Shown here: piece after piece, positions 24,957 to 33,226 of the stretch
Layout: the number at the start of each line of letters is the position of its first letter
Position numbering within the stretch: the stretch's first letter is position 1
Source of the DNA: Edaphobacter bradus
GTDB taxonomy: Bacteria; Acidobacteriota; Terriglobia; Terriglobales; Acidobacteriaceae
Direction of reading: 5' to 3'
Assembly: GCF_025685645.1 (NCBI RefSeq)
Contig: NZ_JAGSYF010000003.1
Coordinates: forward strand, 124,001-188,000
DNA: 64,000 nucleotides
Notes under the pieces: generated by a model
The model's database searches: none
What the model was told of the DNA's origin: nothing
Seen by the model: the letters and a program-made list of their open reading frames with translations, nothing else
Translations under genes and position numbers: made by a program

Positions 24957-26678
24957 CTAGTGCTCAAGCTGGGCGGCGCTTGGCTGCTGGCCAAAGCTGG
25001 TCACAAGCAGGTGGGGGACAGGACGCGAGCGATGACGACGAGGGCTCGCCGGTGTCGGAGGATCGAGGCGATAGAGAATGAGAAGATTGCGCTCAGGATC
25101 GTCCATGGCAGGAAAGGCGGCGACGCGCTGGAGATGGTAGAGAGGAGACAAGGCGTCCATCTTGTCGTCATCGACCTCGTTCCATGTGACGTACCAGCCG
25201 GGACGGTAAGCGCGGACGCGCGCAGCCAGTTCCATGGTGCCGAAGTCGTCGCAGATGCTCGGCAGGCCGGTCATGAGGGAGAGATCAGAGCCACTGATCG
25301 ATAGCACGAGCGGGCTGTGCGTGGGGTCGGAGGCGATGATCCGGTGGATGCGGTCGGCGGCGTCGGCAAAGGTGTACTCCGGGTTGCGGACGAAGTGGAG
25401 CGTCTGGCGCGCGTCGGTTGCCACAACCAGAGCAAGCGCAGCCATGGCGGAGACCGCTGCCAGATGATGGAGCGGCGCAACGATGCCGCGGCGATTCCAG
25501 ATACTCTCAAGCGCTACCACCAGGAACAGCGTGAGCGGAACCGCGATGACGAGGTAGTACCGTGGCTGCAGGTTGTTGTGATAGGCGAGGAATGCGGCGT
25601 AGCCGATCGACCAGAGCAGGAGAGCAGGAACCAGAGGGACTCGGAAGAGACGGGGCGTGAGAAAGACCGCGATCAGAGTAGCCGCCAGAGCCAGCGGGTA
25701 AAGGAGTCGACCGATCCACATGCCATCGGTAAACGTATCTCTGAGGACAGTGAGGGCGTTCTCGGTCGTGATTCCCGTGTAGGCGTTAGCGCTGAAGAGA
25801 TAGCGATAGTCGCTAAGAAAGTGGGGGCGGACAATGAATCCGAAGTAGCCCAGCCAGATTCCAGCCGAGAGCACTGCGATGGGCAGCCCAATGTGGAGGA
25901 GAGAGCGAAGGCTATATCCCGCGCGGGCGAAGAGGAGCCACACAATAGCAGGAAGAAGGAAGACAGCCGTGGTCTTGGTAAGAACCATGAGCGGCACAAG
26001 AAGCCCAAGGGCAAGGGTGGGCCAGACCACGCCGGGCTGGCGGTAGAGGCCGCGCAGTGACTCGACTCTTCCCCGCTCGACGGGACGGATATAGCTTGCC
26101 GACAGCATCGCCAGGAGCGTGAGCAGGATGAGCATCGGCTCAAGGATGGCCAGGCGCATGAAGGCATAACAGAAGGGACTGACGGCAAGCAAAAGGACAC
26201 CGATTGCCGGGGCCAGTGACGCACTCTTCTGTTCGCCCGGCTGTACGGAGGAGCTCAGCCAGCGGCGGAGCAGGAGAAACGACGCCACCAGAATAAGGCC
26301 GAAGACTCCGACCGTGAGCGCCCGCGCCGCGACGACGCTGACTCCTGTGAAGCGGAAGACGAAGGACTCAACCAGAGGCCAGACGGGGAGTGCAGCCGCT
26401 GGGTTGAAGTCGCCCGGAACGTACCAGTGACCACGCTGGAAGTGGCGGATTGCGGCATCCCCGTACCATCCCTCGTCGGTGTACTTGGCCCAATCCATCC
26501 AGGGGGAGTGGTTGGGGAAGTCGGCGCGGAGGTGGAGGGCGTGCAGGGCGAAGAAGACGGCGGAGAGCGCAAGCAGGAACAACTCAAACGTGCGGCCAGC
26601 AAGGCGAGAGAAGGCGGAGTCTGGCGCAGAGAGTGAACCGGTACCGTTCCTGGTCTCAGATGTCATCACTGTCGTCAA
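24957..26678 (-). CDS. GT39-family (ArnT/PMT-like) membrane glycosyltransferase
   Basis: A 573-residue polytopic inner-membrane protein. After the first membrane helix comes a periplasmic loop with DEGWYGDAAIRHFQ, containing the acidic pair typical of GT-C enzymes that use polyprenyl-phosphate sugars. About ten further hydrophobic helices follow, then a soluble C-terminal domain of about 130 residues (ISGSDLSLMTGLPSICDDF). Probably transfers a sugar to lipid or polysaccharide on the periplasmic face. Donor and acceptor cannot be told from sequence. It lies among other polysaccharide genes on the same strand. Confidence 0.85.
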   Translation of the reverse strand: MTTVMTSETRNGTGSLSAPDSAFSRLAGRTFELFLLALSAVFFALHALHLRADFPNHSPWMDWAKYTDEGWYGDAAIRHFQRGHWYVPGDFNPAAALPVWPLVESFVFRFTGVSVVAARALTVGVFGLILVASFLLLRRWLSSSVQPGEQKSASLAPAIGVLLLAVSPFCYAFMRLAILEPMLILLTLLAMLSASYIRPVERGRVESLRGLYRQPGVVWPTLALGLLVPLMVLTKTTAVFLLPAIVWLLFARAGYSLRSLLHIGLPIAVLSAGIWLGYFGFIVRPHFLSDYRYLFSANAYTGITTENALTVLRDTFTDGMWIGRLLYPLALAATLIAVFLTPRLFRVPLVPALLLWSIGYAAFLAYHNNLQPRYYLVIAVPLTLFLVVALESIWNRRGIVAPLHHLAAVSAMAALALVVATDARQTLHFVRNPEYTFADAADRIHRIIASDPTHSPLVLSISGSDLSLMTGLPSICDDFGTMELAARVRAYRPGWYVTWNEVDDDKMDALSPLYHLQRVAAFPAMDDPERNLLILYRLDPPTPASPRRHRSRPVPHLLVTSFGQQPSAAQLEH

Positions 26679-26923
26679 CGAGTAGACCCTTCAATACAAC
26701 TAGTGCCACGAGGCGAACCCTCCGGACGCCTGCCCGTTATACGGCTGTGTCGGGATTCAGGTTCCGGTGTGCGGTTGTCAGCAAGGCAGATCGTCAGATT
26801 TGCAAGTTGCAAGGCTGCAGGCCACTCGTCGCGGAGGGCCGTAACTTCCTCATTGCAATAGTGCTTCCCCAAGATTAGGGGGAATCCGAGTGGCGTGCAA
26901 GCCCTTTTCCCTCCAGGAGAGGG

Positions 26924-28015
26924 CTACTCGTACGCCAGGGCGTCAATGGGGTCCTTGCTGGCGGCCTTATAGGCCGGGTAGAGGGCCCCTAACAGCGCAC
27001 CCACGAAGGCGATTGCCACCGCCTTCCACACCCATGGAAGGTTGATAACGAAATCGAGAGTCGGGATACGCGCCTGCAGCACCGCACTGAGGAGGTAACT
27101 GGAAGCAACGCCGAGAGCAATGCCTGCAGCGGCCAGCGTGCCGGTCTCGCGGAGAACGATGGAAACGATATAGAGCCGCGAAGCGCCCAGCGACTTGAGG
27201 ATGCCGATCTCGCGCGTGCGCTCCATCACGGCGGTATACATGGACTGGAAGATGACGAGGAAGCCGATCACGAGCGCTATTCCCACGACGACCCGGATCG
27301 CGGTACTCATGTAAGGCAGCCGCGCCGGCGAGATGGCAGACAGATACTCCTCAGCCGTCGCGACCTGGTACTGATTCATGCCGGGGGTTGCGAGGATCGC
27401 CCTGCGAATCTCCTCCTGGTTCCTCGGAGGCTCCTCCGTCCTGAGATAGAACATCGAGGCCTTGTCAGGGGTCCCGGTCAACTCTCCCATCGTCTTGAGA
27501 GGAATGAACTTGCGTCCTCCCTTGCCGTGCTCGACGATACCACAGATCCGGAAGGAATGGTCAAGGATGTTGATGCTGTCACCCACCTTTTTGCCCGTTG
27601 CCGTGAAGTCGTCAACTATAACGTCGTAGGGTCCCTGGAACGACGTTCCCGAGAGGTAAGTGAATGGCAGAAGATCGTTGAAGCTCTTGTAGTCGATGCC
27701 GTAGATGCTGTCGAGAGAGCTGCTGAGCTGGATGTATACCGGAGCCGCTATCGCAACGTGCGGGATTTTCGCCAGGATGTCGCCCACCTTGACAGAGATA
27801 CCAGCGGAGCTCATTCCGAGGAAGTTATTGGTCGTGCTGGGCCGCACGATCATGTCCATGCCAATACCGTTCTGACGCGCCTTAAATCCGTCGATCTTGC
27901 CCAGGAGGATCGCTGTGATCGAGAGGATCATGATGACCTCAATCGCTACGGCCAGGGCACTGATGAGCGAACGCAGAGGGCGGTGGACAAGATTGCCAAT
28001 AACAAGTCTGTTCAT
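26924..28015 (-). CDS. FtsX/MacB-type ABC permease
   Basis: A 363-residue inner-membrane permease. N-terminal helix (LRSLISALAVAIEVIMILSI), a large periplasmic MacB-like domain (about 45-235), then three C-terminal helices with the FtsX signature FQSMYTAVMERTREIGILKSLGAS, ending PAYKAASKDPIDALAYE. Such permeases need a LolD/MacB-type ATPase; none is adjacent, though one is encoded at 9332-10108. Start at 28015 (MNRLVIGNLVHRPLRSL) is preferred because the longer ORF to 28204 overlaps the upstream gene and has no membrane-protein character. Located 55 bp downstream of the Wzy-like gene, so possibly co-transcribed. Confidence 0.88.
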   Translation of the reverse strand: MNRLVIGNLVHRPLRSLISALAVAIEVIMILSITAILLGKIDGFKARQNGIGMDMIVRPSTTNNFLGMSSAGISVKVGDILAKIPHVAIAAPVYIQLSSSLDSIYGIDYKSFNDLLPFTYLSGTSFQGPYDVIVDDFTATGKKVGDSINILDHSFRICGIVEHGKGGRKFIPLKTMGELTGTPDKASMFYLRTEEPPRNQEEIRRAILATPGMNQYQVATAEEYLSAISPARLPYMSTAIRVVVGIALVIGFLVIFQSMYTAVMERTREIGILKSLGASRLYIVSIVLRETGTLAAAGIALGVASSYLLSAVLQARIPTLDFVINLPWVWKAVAIAFVGALLGALYPAYKAASKDPIDALAYE

Positions 28016-28070
28016 GCTTATGAATAGTCTATGGGAGAGCTCTCCCATCCGTAAAACGGCCCGGCAGCCC

Positions 28071-29606
28071 TCATCCCTGCAGGCTTGATTCTCCACCGGC
28101 CCATGCCGCTTGAGAGCGTCGAACAGCGCCTCGCAAGAGTCGAGAGCGCCGCAGCCTCGTCTTCTCCGGTCCTTTGACCAGCGTGCCAAAGATTGGCATG
28201 ACATAGGCTGCAGATAATGCAGCGAAAAGAAGGCCCATGGTAACGAAGCCGTAAGAGTAGATCACGCCGCCAAGCATTCCTTCCGGAGCAGTGTGGGCGA
28301 AGAGTGCCATGATGAGCAATCCCCACGGTGAAGTGCGAGTATCACCGCAAAGAGAGTCAAAAAGCGTAAACAGGCCGATCCACAGGATGGGAGCTATGAG
28401 AAACACTCCGACCCAACGAGCAATATGATAGGCGTCACCGGAAGGACTGAAAGCGATCCCCGTCGTGTAGTCATTCTCCGGGAGCCCGCCAATCTCACGG
28501 GCGTAGATGTTCCCGAACATAATTGCGGGTTTGTTAGGCCAAAAGACGTGGGGAACGAGGTTTTCAAAACCTGCGATGATTGGATAGAGGCCGAAGGGCC
28601 CTTTGCGTTCCGTTCCATCGATAAGGCTATCGTCCGGGGCGATCATGTGGAGGCGATCGAAGAAGCCCTGTGGCGTATTGAAGTAGTAGCTTTGAACGCT
28701 GTTCTCAGTATAGTCTCCAGCCGAAGACTCCTTGTACTTTTCGCGCACGTCGCCAAGGTTCGACAGCAGCTCCAGAGATGTATCAACATTCTGGCTGAAT
28801 GTCCATCCGTCAAATCTTAAATTCCTGCCATATTGGGAATATGGAACCAGATACATCACCATTAAAGCGACGACAGCAACTCCGCCGATCAACTGGTAGA
28901 GAGAGACCTTGTAACGCTGCGATCCCGCGGCGATAGCCCAGCAAAGGACGGGGGTAAATATGCCCTCCTTGGAAAAGCCAAGGATTCCTTGGATAAAGAT
29001 TGCCCCAGCGGAGAGCAACACCGGAAGATTGACACTGCGAGTTCCCCCGCTCCTGCGTATCGCATAGATCACGCCAAGGATAATCGCCATGGGGAAAAAG
29101 CGATTGATCTGCACCAGAGCACTTAGGACCGAACCGTTTACCGTGCGCGTGCCGATAAGGACAACCGAAATAAGAAAGCCGGCAACCATGCAGCCCACCG
29201 TGGCGTTCTGCATATTGTTGTCGTTGACCAGATTTTGCAGCAATCCATGACGGGATGACAGTCTTCGACTAATGAAAACCGCTCCGTACATCGCAGTGAT
29301 GCCGCCGAGAAAAACCTCGATCGTCAATTGAGGCGCAAGGAGGTTCGAATCTGCCGGCTCGCCCAAATAAGCCTTCCAGCATAAGCCCACAATGACGCAC
29401 AGTGTGGCGTAGAAGAAGACATAGGAACCAGAGGGGCGCGAAAAGCCACCCGCCAGGTTGAACGCCAGCGTGGCGATGCAAATAAAGAGGAAACAGCAGA
29501 GGGCGAAGAGTAGAGACGTCCCCTGTCTAAGCTGGACGGCGAAGAGAAATGCGGCAAAACCGGTAGCTCCCCACAGGGGGATATGGACTGGAAAAGGTAT
29601 GCGCAC
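28071..29606 (-). CDS. Wzy-like oligosaccharide repeat-unit polymerase
   Basis: A 511-residue protein with about 10-12 hydrophobic helices and a large periplasmic loop (about 265-385: YGRNLRFDGWTFSQNVD, NTPQGFFDRLHMI and GFENLVPHVFWPNKP) in the position typical of O-antigen/exopolysaccharide polymerases. Sequence conservation in such proteins is low and the call is based on topology, loop position and the polysaccharide neighbourhood. The last 30 residues are basic and cytoplasmic. Confidence 0.7.
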   Translation of the reverse strand: MRIPFPVHIPLWGATGFAAFLFAVQLRQGTSLLFALCCFLFICIATLAFNLAGGFSRPSGSYVFFYATLCVIVGLCWKAYLGEPADSNLLAPQLTIEVFLGGITAMYGAVFISRRLSSRHGLLQNLVNDNNMQNATVGCMVAGFLISVVLIGTRTVNGSVLSALVQINRFFPMAIILGVIYAIRRSGGTRSVNLPVLLSAGAIFIQGILGFSKEGIFTPVLCWAIAAGSQRYKVSLYQLIGGVAVVALMVMYLVPYSQYGRNLRFDGWTFSQNVDTSLELLSNLGDVREKYKESSAGDYTENSVQSYYFNTPQGFFDRLHMIAPDDSLIDGTERKGPFGLYPIIAGFENLVPHVFWPNKPAIMFGNIYAREIGGLPENDYTTGIAFSPSGDAYHIARWVGVFLIAPILWIGLFTLFDSLCGDTRTSPWGLLIMALFAHTAPEGMLGGVIYSYGFVTMGLLFAALSAAYVMPIFGTLVKGPEKTRLRRSRLLRGAVRRSQAAWAGGESSLQG

Positions 29607-29935
29607 GCTCTGATTAGTTTACTTCCCTTCCCCTTTTCCCGGGAGGAGCTGGCTCAAGTCATCGCCGACGCTTTCTGTTGAGCTAGGGGTATGACGGGTT
29701 GGCTACCAGCTACGGGAGATAAACCAGAATTTTACGTATGCCTGGAACGAGCAAACCATGCACCCTGTTCGCGAATCATTCCAGCGGTAGGGCGGTAGTT
29801 CTCCATGACAACGGTCACAATAGCACCTAGCGTATCTCTGACCCAGAGGACAGGTACTTTCTGGAAATCTTTTACGCTTCTCATCAAACGTACGATAGAG
29901 TGGCTCATTCGAATGATGCCTAACGGTAGGAGCAG
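29607..29935. other. Intergenic region without recognised features
   Basis: About 330 bp, AT-richer than its surroundings, between the methyltransferase stop and the Wzy-like start. A plus-strand ORF beginning at 29805 runs antisense into the methyltransferase and looks spurious. I see no clear promoter or terminator. Confidence 0.4.
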
Positions 29936-31000
29936 TTATTCTGAGGCCTTACGTGCCAGCACGAGAACCTCTTGTGTGTACTTATTCTTCAAGCGGTTTG
30001 TGCCGAACCATATCCGCCTCTCGGCCGCCAGCAGAACTTTGGAGATGACGTTTGGCGCCCTTTTTGGAAAAGCCACCTTCGCAAACGAACGAGGCAAACC
30101 AAAAAAAATGGTATGGAGTATTTTGCCTATGGCCAACCCTGCGTTGAATCGCGCCTCCCCATACGCTGCCTCGCGCGAAAGGTGCTGCTCTCGCTGATAG
30201 AATACGGGCGGCTCAAAGCCTACCTCTTGCAGTGTCGCGCTCATGTCGGCAGGATTAGTCTTCCAAGGATGACCAGCGTCAAGGTATACATAGTCCAAGG
30301 GGTGCACCCTCTTCGTGATGGCAACATCCCTTACCCGTTTCAGAAACGGAGTACCGGCCATTCCATCCATCGGAAGAGTAGAGATCAACACTCCGCGATC
30401 CCGCAGGAGTCCCGAAAGCGTCGCTAGGATCTCGTCTGGTGTGTACAGGTGCTCGATGGTGTGGTTGGACGAGATCAGGTCAAATTCCTGCCCGAACCTT
30501 GCCAAAAGCTCATGCAGGTCACCCTGGAAAAACCGTACTCCAATCGCCCTGCTGAGCGCAGGGGGTATCATGTCCTCGTAATCGAGAGCCGTGATATTTG
30601 CCTCCGGTAGCACGGCACGGAGGAACATCAGCTCCGGCCCATCGGCGCACCCGATCACAAGGACGTCTTTTGTGTCGAGTGGTACCAGACTCGTCTCCCA
30701 CGCATAGTCATCCACCAGACCGGCGCGAGCGGATGTAGATATGCCCGCCTCATTCATGAGGCGGTCCAAGCGGTCCATCTGCTTGGGTGTCAGCAGAGTC
30801 TCGTGCGGCTTAAGCATTATTGTTTCTACAGGATGAGTGCGGTTCCTGATGGTCAGCTGGTTTTGGAATATGTCGCCGCACCGAGCATTCATAGTGCGAT
30901 CAGGTCCAACTGCAAAGGGGTGGCGCTGCAGATAGGCTCGTACGGTGGGATCTTCAACTGTCAATTGAAAGGCATCGAGGTTCTGATCAACAATCTGCAC
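29936..31000 (-). CDS. SAM-dependent class I methyltransferase
   Basis: A 354-residue protein with a Rossmann methyltransferase core: motif I VLVIGCADGPELMFLRAV, acidic loop ITALDYED, FDLISSNHTIEHLYTPDEIL (motif IV region) and the following strand VLISTLPMDG. Downstream a C-terminal region with basic helices (KRAPNVISKVLLAAERR). Probably methylates a sugar or lipid intermediate in the polysaccharide region. The GTG at 31000 has GGAG at suitable spacing and is used here; ATG at 30817 (MLKPHETLLTPKQ) would give 293 residues and still contain the whole core. Confidence 0.8.
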   Translation of the reverse strand: MQIVDQNLDAFQLTVEDPTVRAYLQRHPFAVGPDRTMNARCGDIFQNQLTIRNRTHPVETIMLKPHETLLTPKQMDRLDRLMNEAGISTSARAGLVDDYAWETSLVPLDTKDVLVIGCADGPELMFLRAVLPEANITALDYEDMIPPALSRAIGVRFFQGDLHELLARFGQEFDLISSNHTIEHLYTPDEILATLSGLLRDRGVLISTLPMDGMAGTPFLKRVRDVAITKRVHPLDYVYLDAGHPWKTNPADMSATLQEVGFEPPVFYQREQHLSREAAYGEARFNAGLAIGKILHTIFFGLPRSFAKVAFPKRAPNVISKVLLAAERRIWFGTNRLKNKYTQEVLVLARKASE

Positions 31001-31345
31001 GCAAACTCCAGTACAAGTTGGTCGTTATGTATCTCATGGCGCGTACTGTACGCGATACAGTGAATCCCTTGCGAATGATCAGGTAACGTCCATTGTTACG
31101 TCCCTGTCTAACATTTCAAGGCGAGTCTTTGGCACAACCTGTCTGCATCGTACGATGGGAAATATTCCCCTGAATCATTCCATAAGCACCGCCTGGGTGC
31201 AAGATCATGCTGCCAGCTAACTAGTTTGGTTCCAATCGAGTATCTTAGATGAGGAGCTTTGACTGGATAGAGATCCGGGCATATCCTGCCGGAAACCGCA
31301 AATCTTTGCACTGCGGTTATCTGCGACGGACGTTCAACGGAGCGA
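31001..31345. other. Divergent intergenic region
   Basis: Contains a near-perfect 15-bp palindrome CGCGTACTGTACGCG at 31040-31054 just upstream of the methyltransferase start, possibly an operator. Nothing else recognised. Confidence 0.35.
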
Positions 31346-31765
31346 ATGGAGAGATTCGGCGACGAGTTGCGATTAGAGCGGGAACGGCGGCGGATTACGA
31401 TTGACACAATCTGCGCCGTGACGAAGGTCTCCCTGCGTCACCTCCAGGCGCTTGAGGCTGGCAATTACGCTGACCTACCTGGGGGCGTTTTTCGCAAAGG
31501 GATCGTTCGCAGCTATCTGAATGTACTTGGCCTTGAAGAGGCTCAATGGCTGGAGCGATTTGAGGCCAGCCTGCGTGAGAGCGGCGCGGCCGGCATGCGG
31601 GACGACGACTGGGTGGAGTTCGCCGAGAACGTCCGGCGCAATCGCGGCGTGCAGCAACCAGGAACAGCGCCGCGATGGATTGGCGTGGCCGTGATGCTCG
31701 TCATGCTGGCGGCACTGGGATGGAGCGTGTGGAAGTTCGTCCTGCATGGACGGCTGGTACTCTGA
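31346..31765 (+). CDS. RodZ-like HTH protein with membrane anchor
   Basis: A 139-residue protein with an N-terminal xre-type HTH (residues 1-70: GDELRLERERRRITIDTICA, LRHLQALEAGNYADLPGGVF) of the HTH_25/RodZ subgroup, a polar linker and one C-terminal membrane helix (about 112-134). RodZ proteins link MreB to the envelope; this one lacks the long periplasmic domain, so it could be a short RodZ paralogue or a membrane-tethered regulator. No mre genes are nearby. Confidence 0.8.
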   Translation: MERFGDELRLERERRRITIDTICAVTKVSLRHLQALEAGNYADLPGGVFRKGIVRSYLNVLGLEEAQWLERFEASLRESGAAGMRDDDWVEFAENVRRNRGVQQPGTAPRWIGVAVMLVMLAALGWSVWKFVLHGRLVL

Positions 31766-31779
31766 ACCCTAGGTTTCGG

Positions 31780-32949
31780 TCACGCTGTAGCCTCTACGAT
31801 GAGATCTCCGGACTGATCCTGGGTCGTCTCCTCGAATCCCCTGCGACTCACCAAGTAGAGAATTCCTGAAAGCAGCAAAAAGACCGCCAATCCCCGCCAT
31901 GCCTTCGTGGCCGGTGAAATGGCGACGACGGGAAGGGCCTTGATTCCATACAAGACTAAGCAAATGGCCGAAAGGATGAGAACCTTCGCCCTGGTCATCG
32001 CCCCGGTCAGGCAGGCCGCCAGTGGAATCGTGAGAAAGATGTAGTCGTAGGTGAGATGAGGGAAGAACATCAGGCTTGCAACCGCCAGTGCGGCTGCTTC
32101 CCTCTGTCGGGAAACGCCATTTTGGCGCGAGAAAAAGAAGGCATATCCGGCGCTCGCGAGAAATGCCACTGCATAGGTCAGTTCCCCTACGAAAGCCACA
32201 GGCAGGACGTGATCAAGCGCCCCATGAACCAGAACCATCAGGTCGCCCAGGCCCGGCGTGACGCCGACTCGACTCACAGCGAAGGGCTCTATCGCCAGCG
32301 TCAGCAGGTTTCCGTGGACCAGAGACCACATCCCCAGCAACCCAAGCAAAGGTGGCGCCAAGGAAACAGCGAGCACGCGGTATTCCCTCCGCAGAGCAAG
32401 GTAGAGGAACAAAACCGGGGAAAAACTGTACTTGAGATAACTGAAACCAAGGGCAAGCCCGCGCCCCAGAGGGCCCTTGAGGTCGAAGACGAGGCAGAAC
32501 AGAAACAGTTCCAGAAGACTCTCTGTACCGGCTCCCACGACAATGCGAAACGGCGTACTGACGATAAGAAGCAAGGCGAGCAACAGAGTCCTGGCCTTGT
32601 CCAGACCGTAGATCCGTCGCAAAAGGAAGAGAACCCCGAGCATAAAGACCCCGTTCAGCACGAGCCAGACCACTCGGGCCGAAGCGAAGCTCATTGCCCC
32701 CAGTGGGAGGAAAAGGAGATACAGCTCGTGTAGATAGTTGGGCACCTGACTCAGCAGAATGAGGTGTCCCGGGTTATGAAGCAGGATCTGGCGGTAGGGA
32801 TCAATGTGATGGAGCGCCAGCGAGGCCCCGGACCATTGGAAATCCTGGCTGTGACCAAGCTTTAGCGCATTACGCAGTGCAGCATAGAGCGAAACGGCTG
32901 CCGGCAATACGAGGGATAGATTCCACCAGAGGATGGTCCTCTTTTTCAT
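31780..32949 (-). CDS. GT87-like (DUF2029) membrane glycosyltransferase
   Basis: A 389-residue polytopic membrane protein with about ten helices. The first periplasmic loop contains SQDFQWSGASLALHHIDPY, with the Asp and the GxxL...DPY pattern of polyprenol-phosphate-mannose-dependent alpha-mannosyltransferases. Intact, unlike the related broken gene at 23519-24894. Converges with the RodZ-like gene (14 bp between stops). Substrate unknown; role in surface glycan assembly inferred from family and neighbours. Confidence 0.75.
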   Translation of the reverse strand: MKKRTILWWNLSLVLPAAVSLYAALRNALKLGHSQDFQWSGASLALHHIDPYRQILLHNPGHLILLSQVPNYLHELYLLFLPLGAMSFASARVVWLVLNGVFMLGVLFLLRRIYGLDKARTLLLALLLIVSTPFRIVVGAGTESLLELFLFCLVFDLKGPLGRGLALGFSYLKYSFSPVLFLYLALRREYRVLAVSLAPPLLGLLGMWSLVHGNLLTLAIEPFAVSRVGVTPGLGDLMVLVHGALDHVLPVAFVGELTYAVAFLASAGYAFFFSRQNGVSRQREAAALAVASLMFFPHLTYDYIFLTIPLAACLTGAMTRAKVLILSAICLVLYGIKALPVVAISPATKAWRGLAVFLLLSGILYLVSRRGFEETTQDQSGDLIVEATA

Positions 32950-33123
32950 GTTCCCAAAAGCTTACCAAGCGGGCTGGTGGGAGCTTGCGGGCAAGGCCCC
33001 GCTGTCGACACCCAGCTAGTGTATTTTGGAAATCTGTCTAGACCGGCGTACAACTTTTCATTGACATTGCCCCTGCGGCGTAATTAACTCTCTTTTCATC
33101 TGACACTTTTGCGTCAATCGTGT

Positions 33124-33158
33124 CTTGAGTGAATTCCGCCAAGGAATTCGCTCTCAAG
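33124..33158 (+). promoter_or_regulatory. Hairpin in the leader of the TonB receptor gene
   Basis: CTTGAG-TGAATTCC (33124 onward) can pair with GGAATTCG-CTCTCAAG (ending 33158), a long stem with one small bulge and a loop of about 5 nt, some 70 bp before the ATG. There is no T-run, so it is not an ordinary terminator. It may be an operator or an mRNA-stability element. A TTGACA at about 33063 upstream could be the -35 of this gene. Confidence 0.4.
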
Positions 33159-33226
33159 TCGCTGCGTAAGCTAGCAACTATAACCAGGGCGATTTATTTT
33201 GGATTTTTTTGGGAGGAGCTGTTTGA

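Noticed and set aside
29335-29365. tRNA-like GGTTCGAATC sequence
   Set aside because: It lies inside the Wzy-like coding sequence, with no cloverleaf around it.
29805-30197. 130-residue plus-strand ORF near the methyltransferase end
   Set aside because: Most of it is antisense to the methyltransferase and it has no SD or motif.
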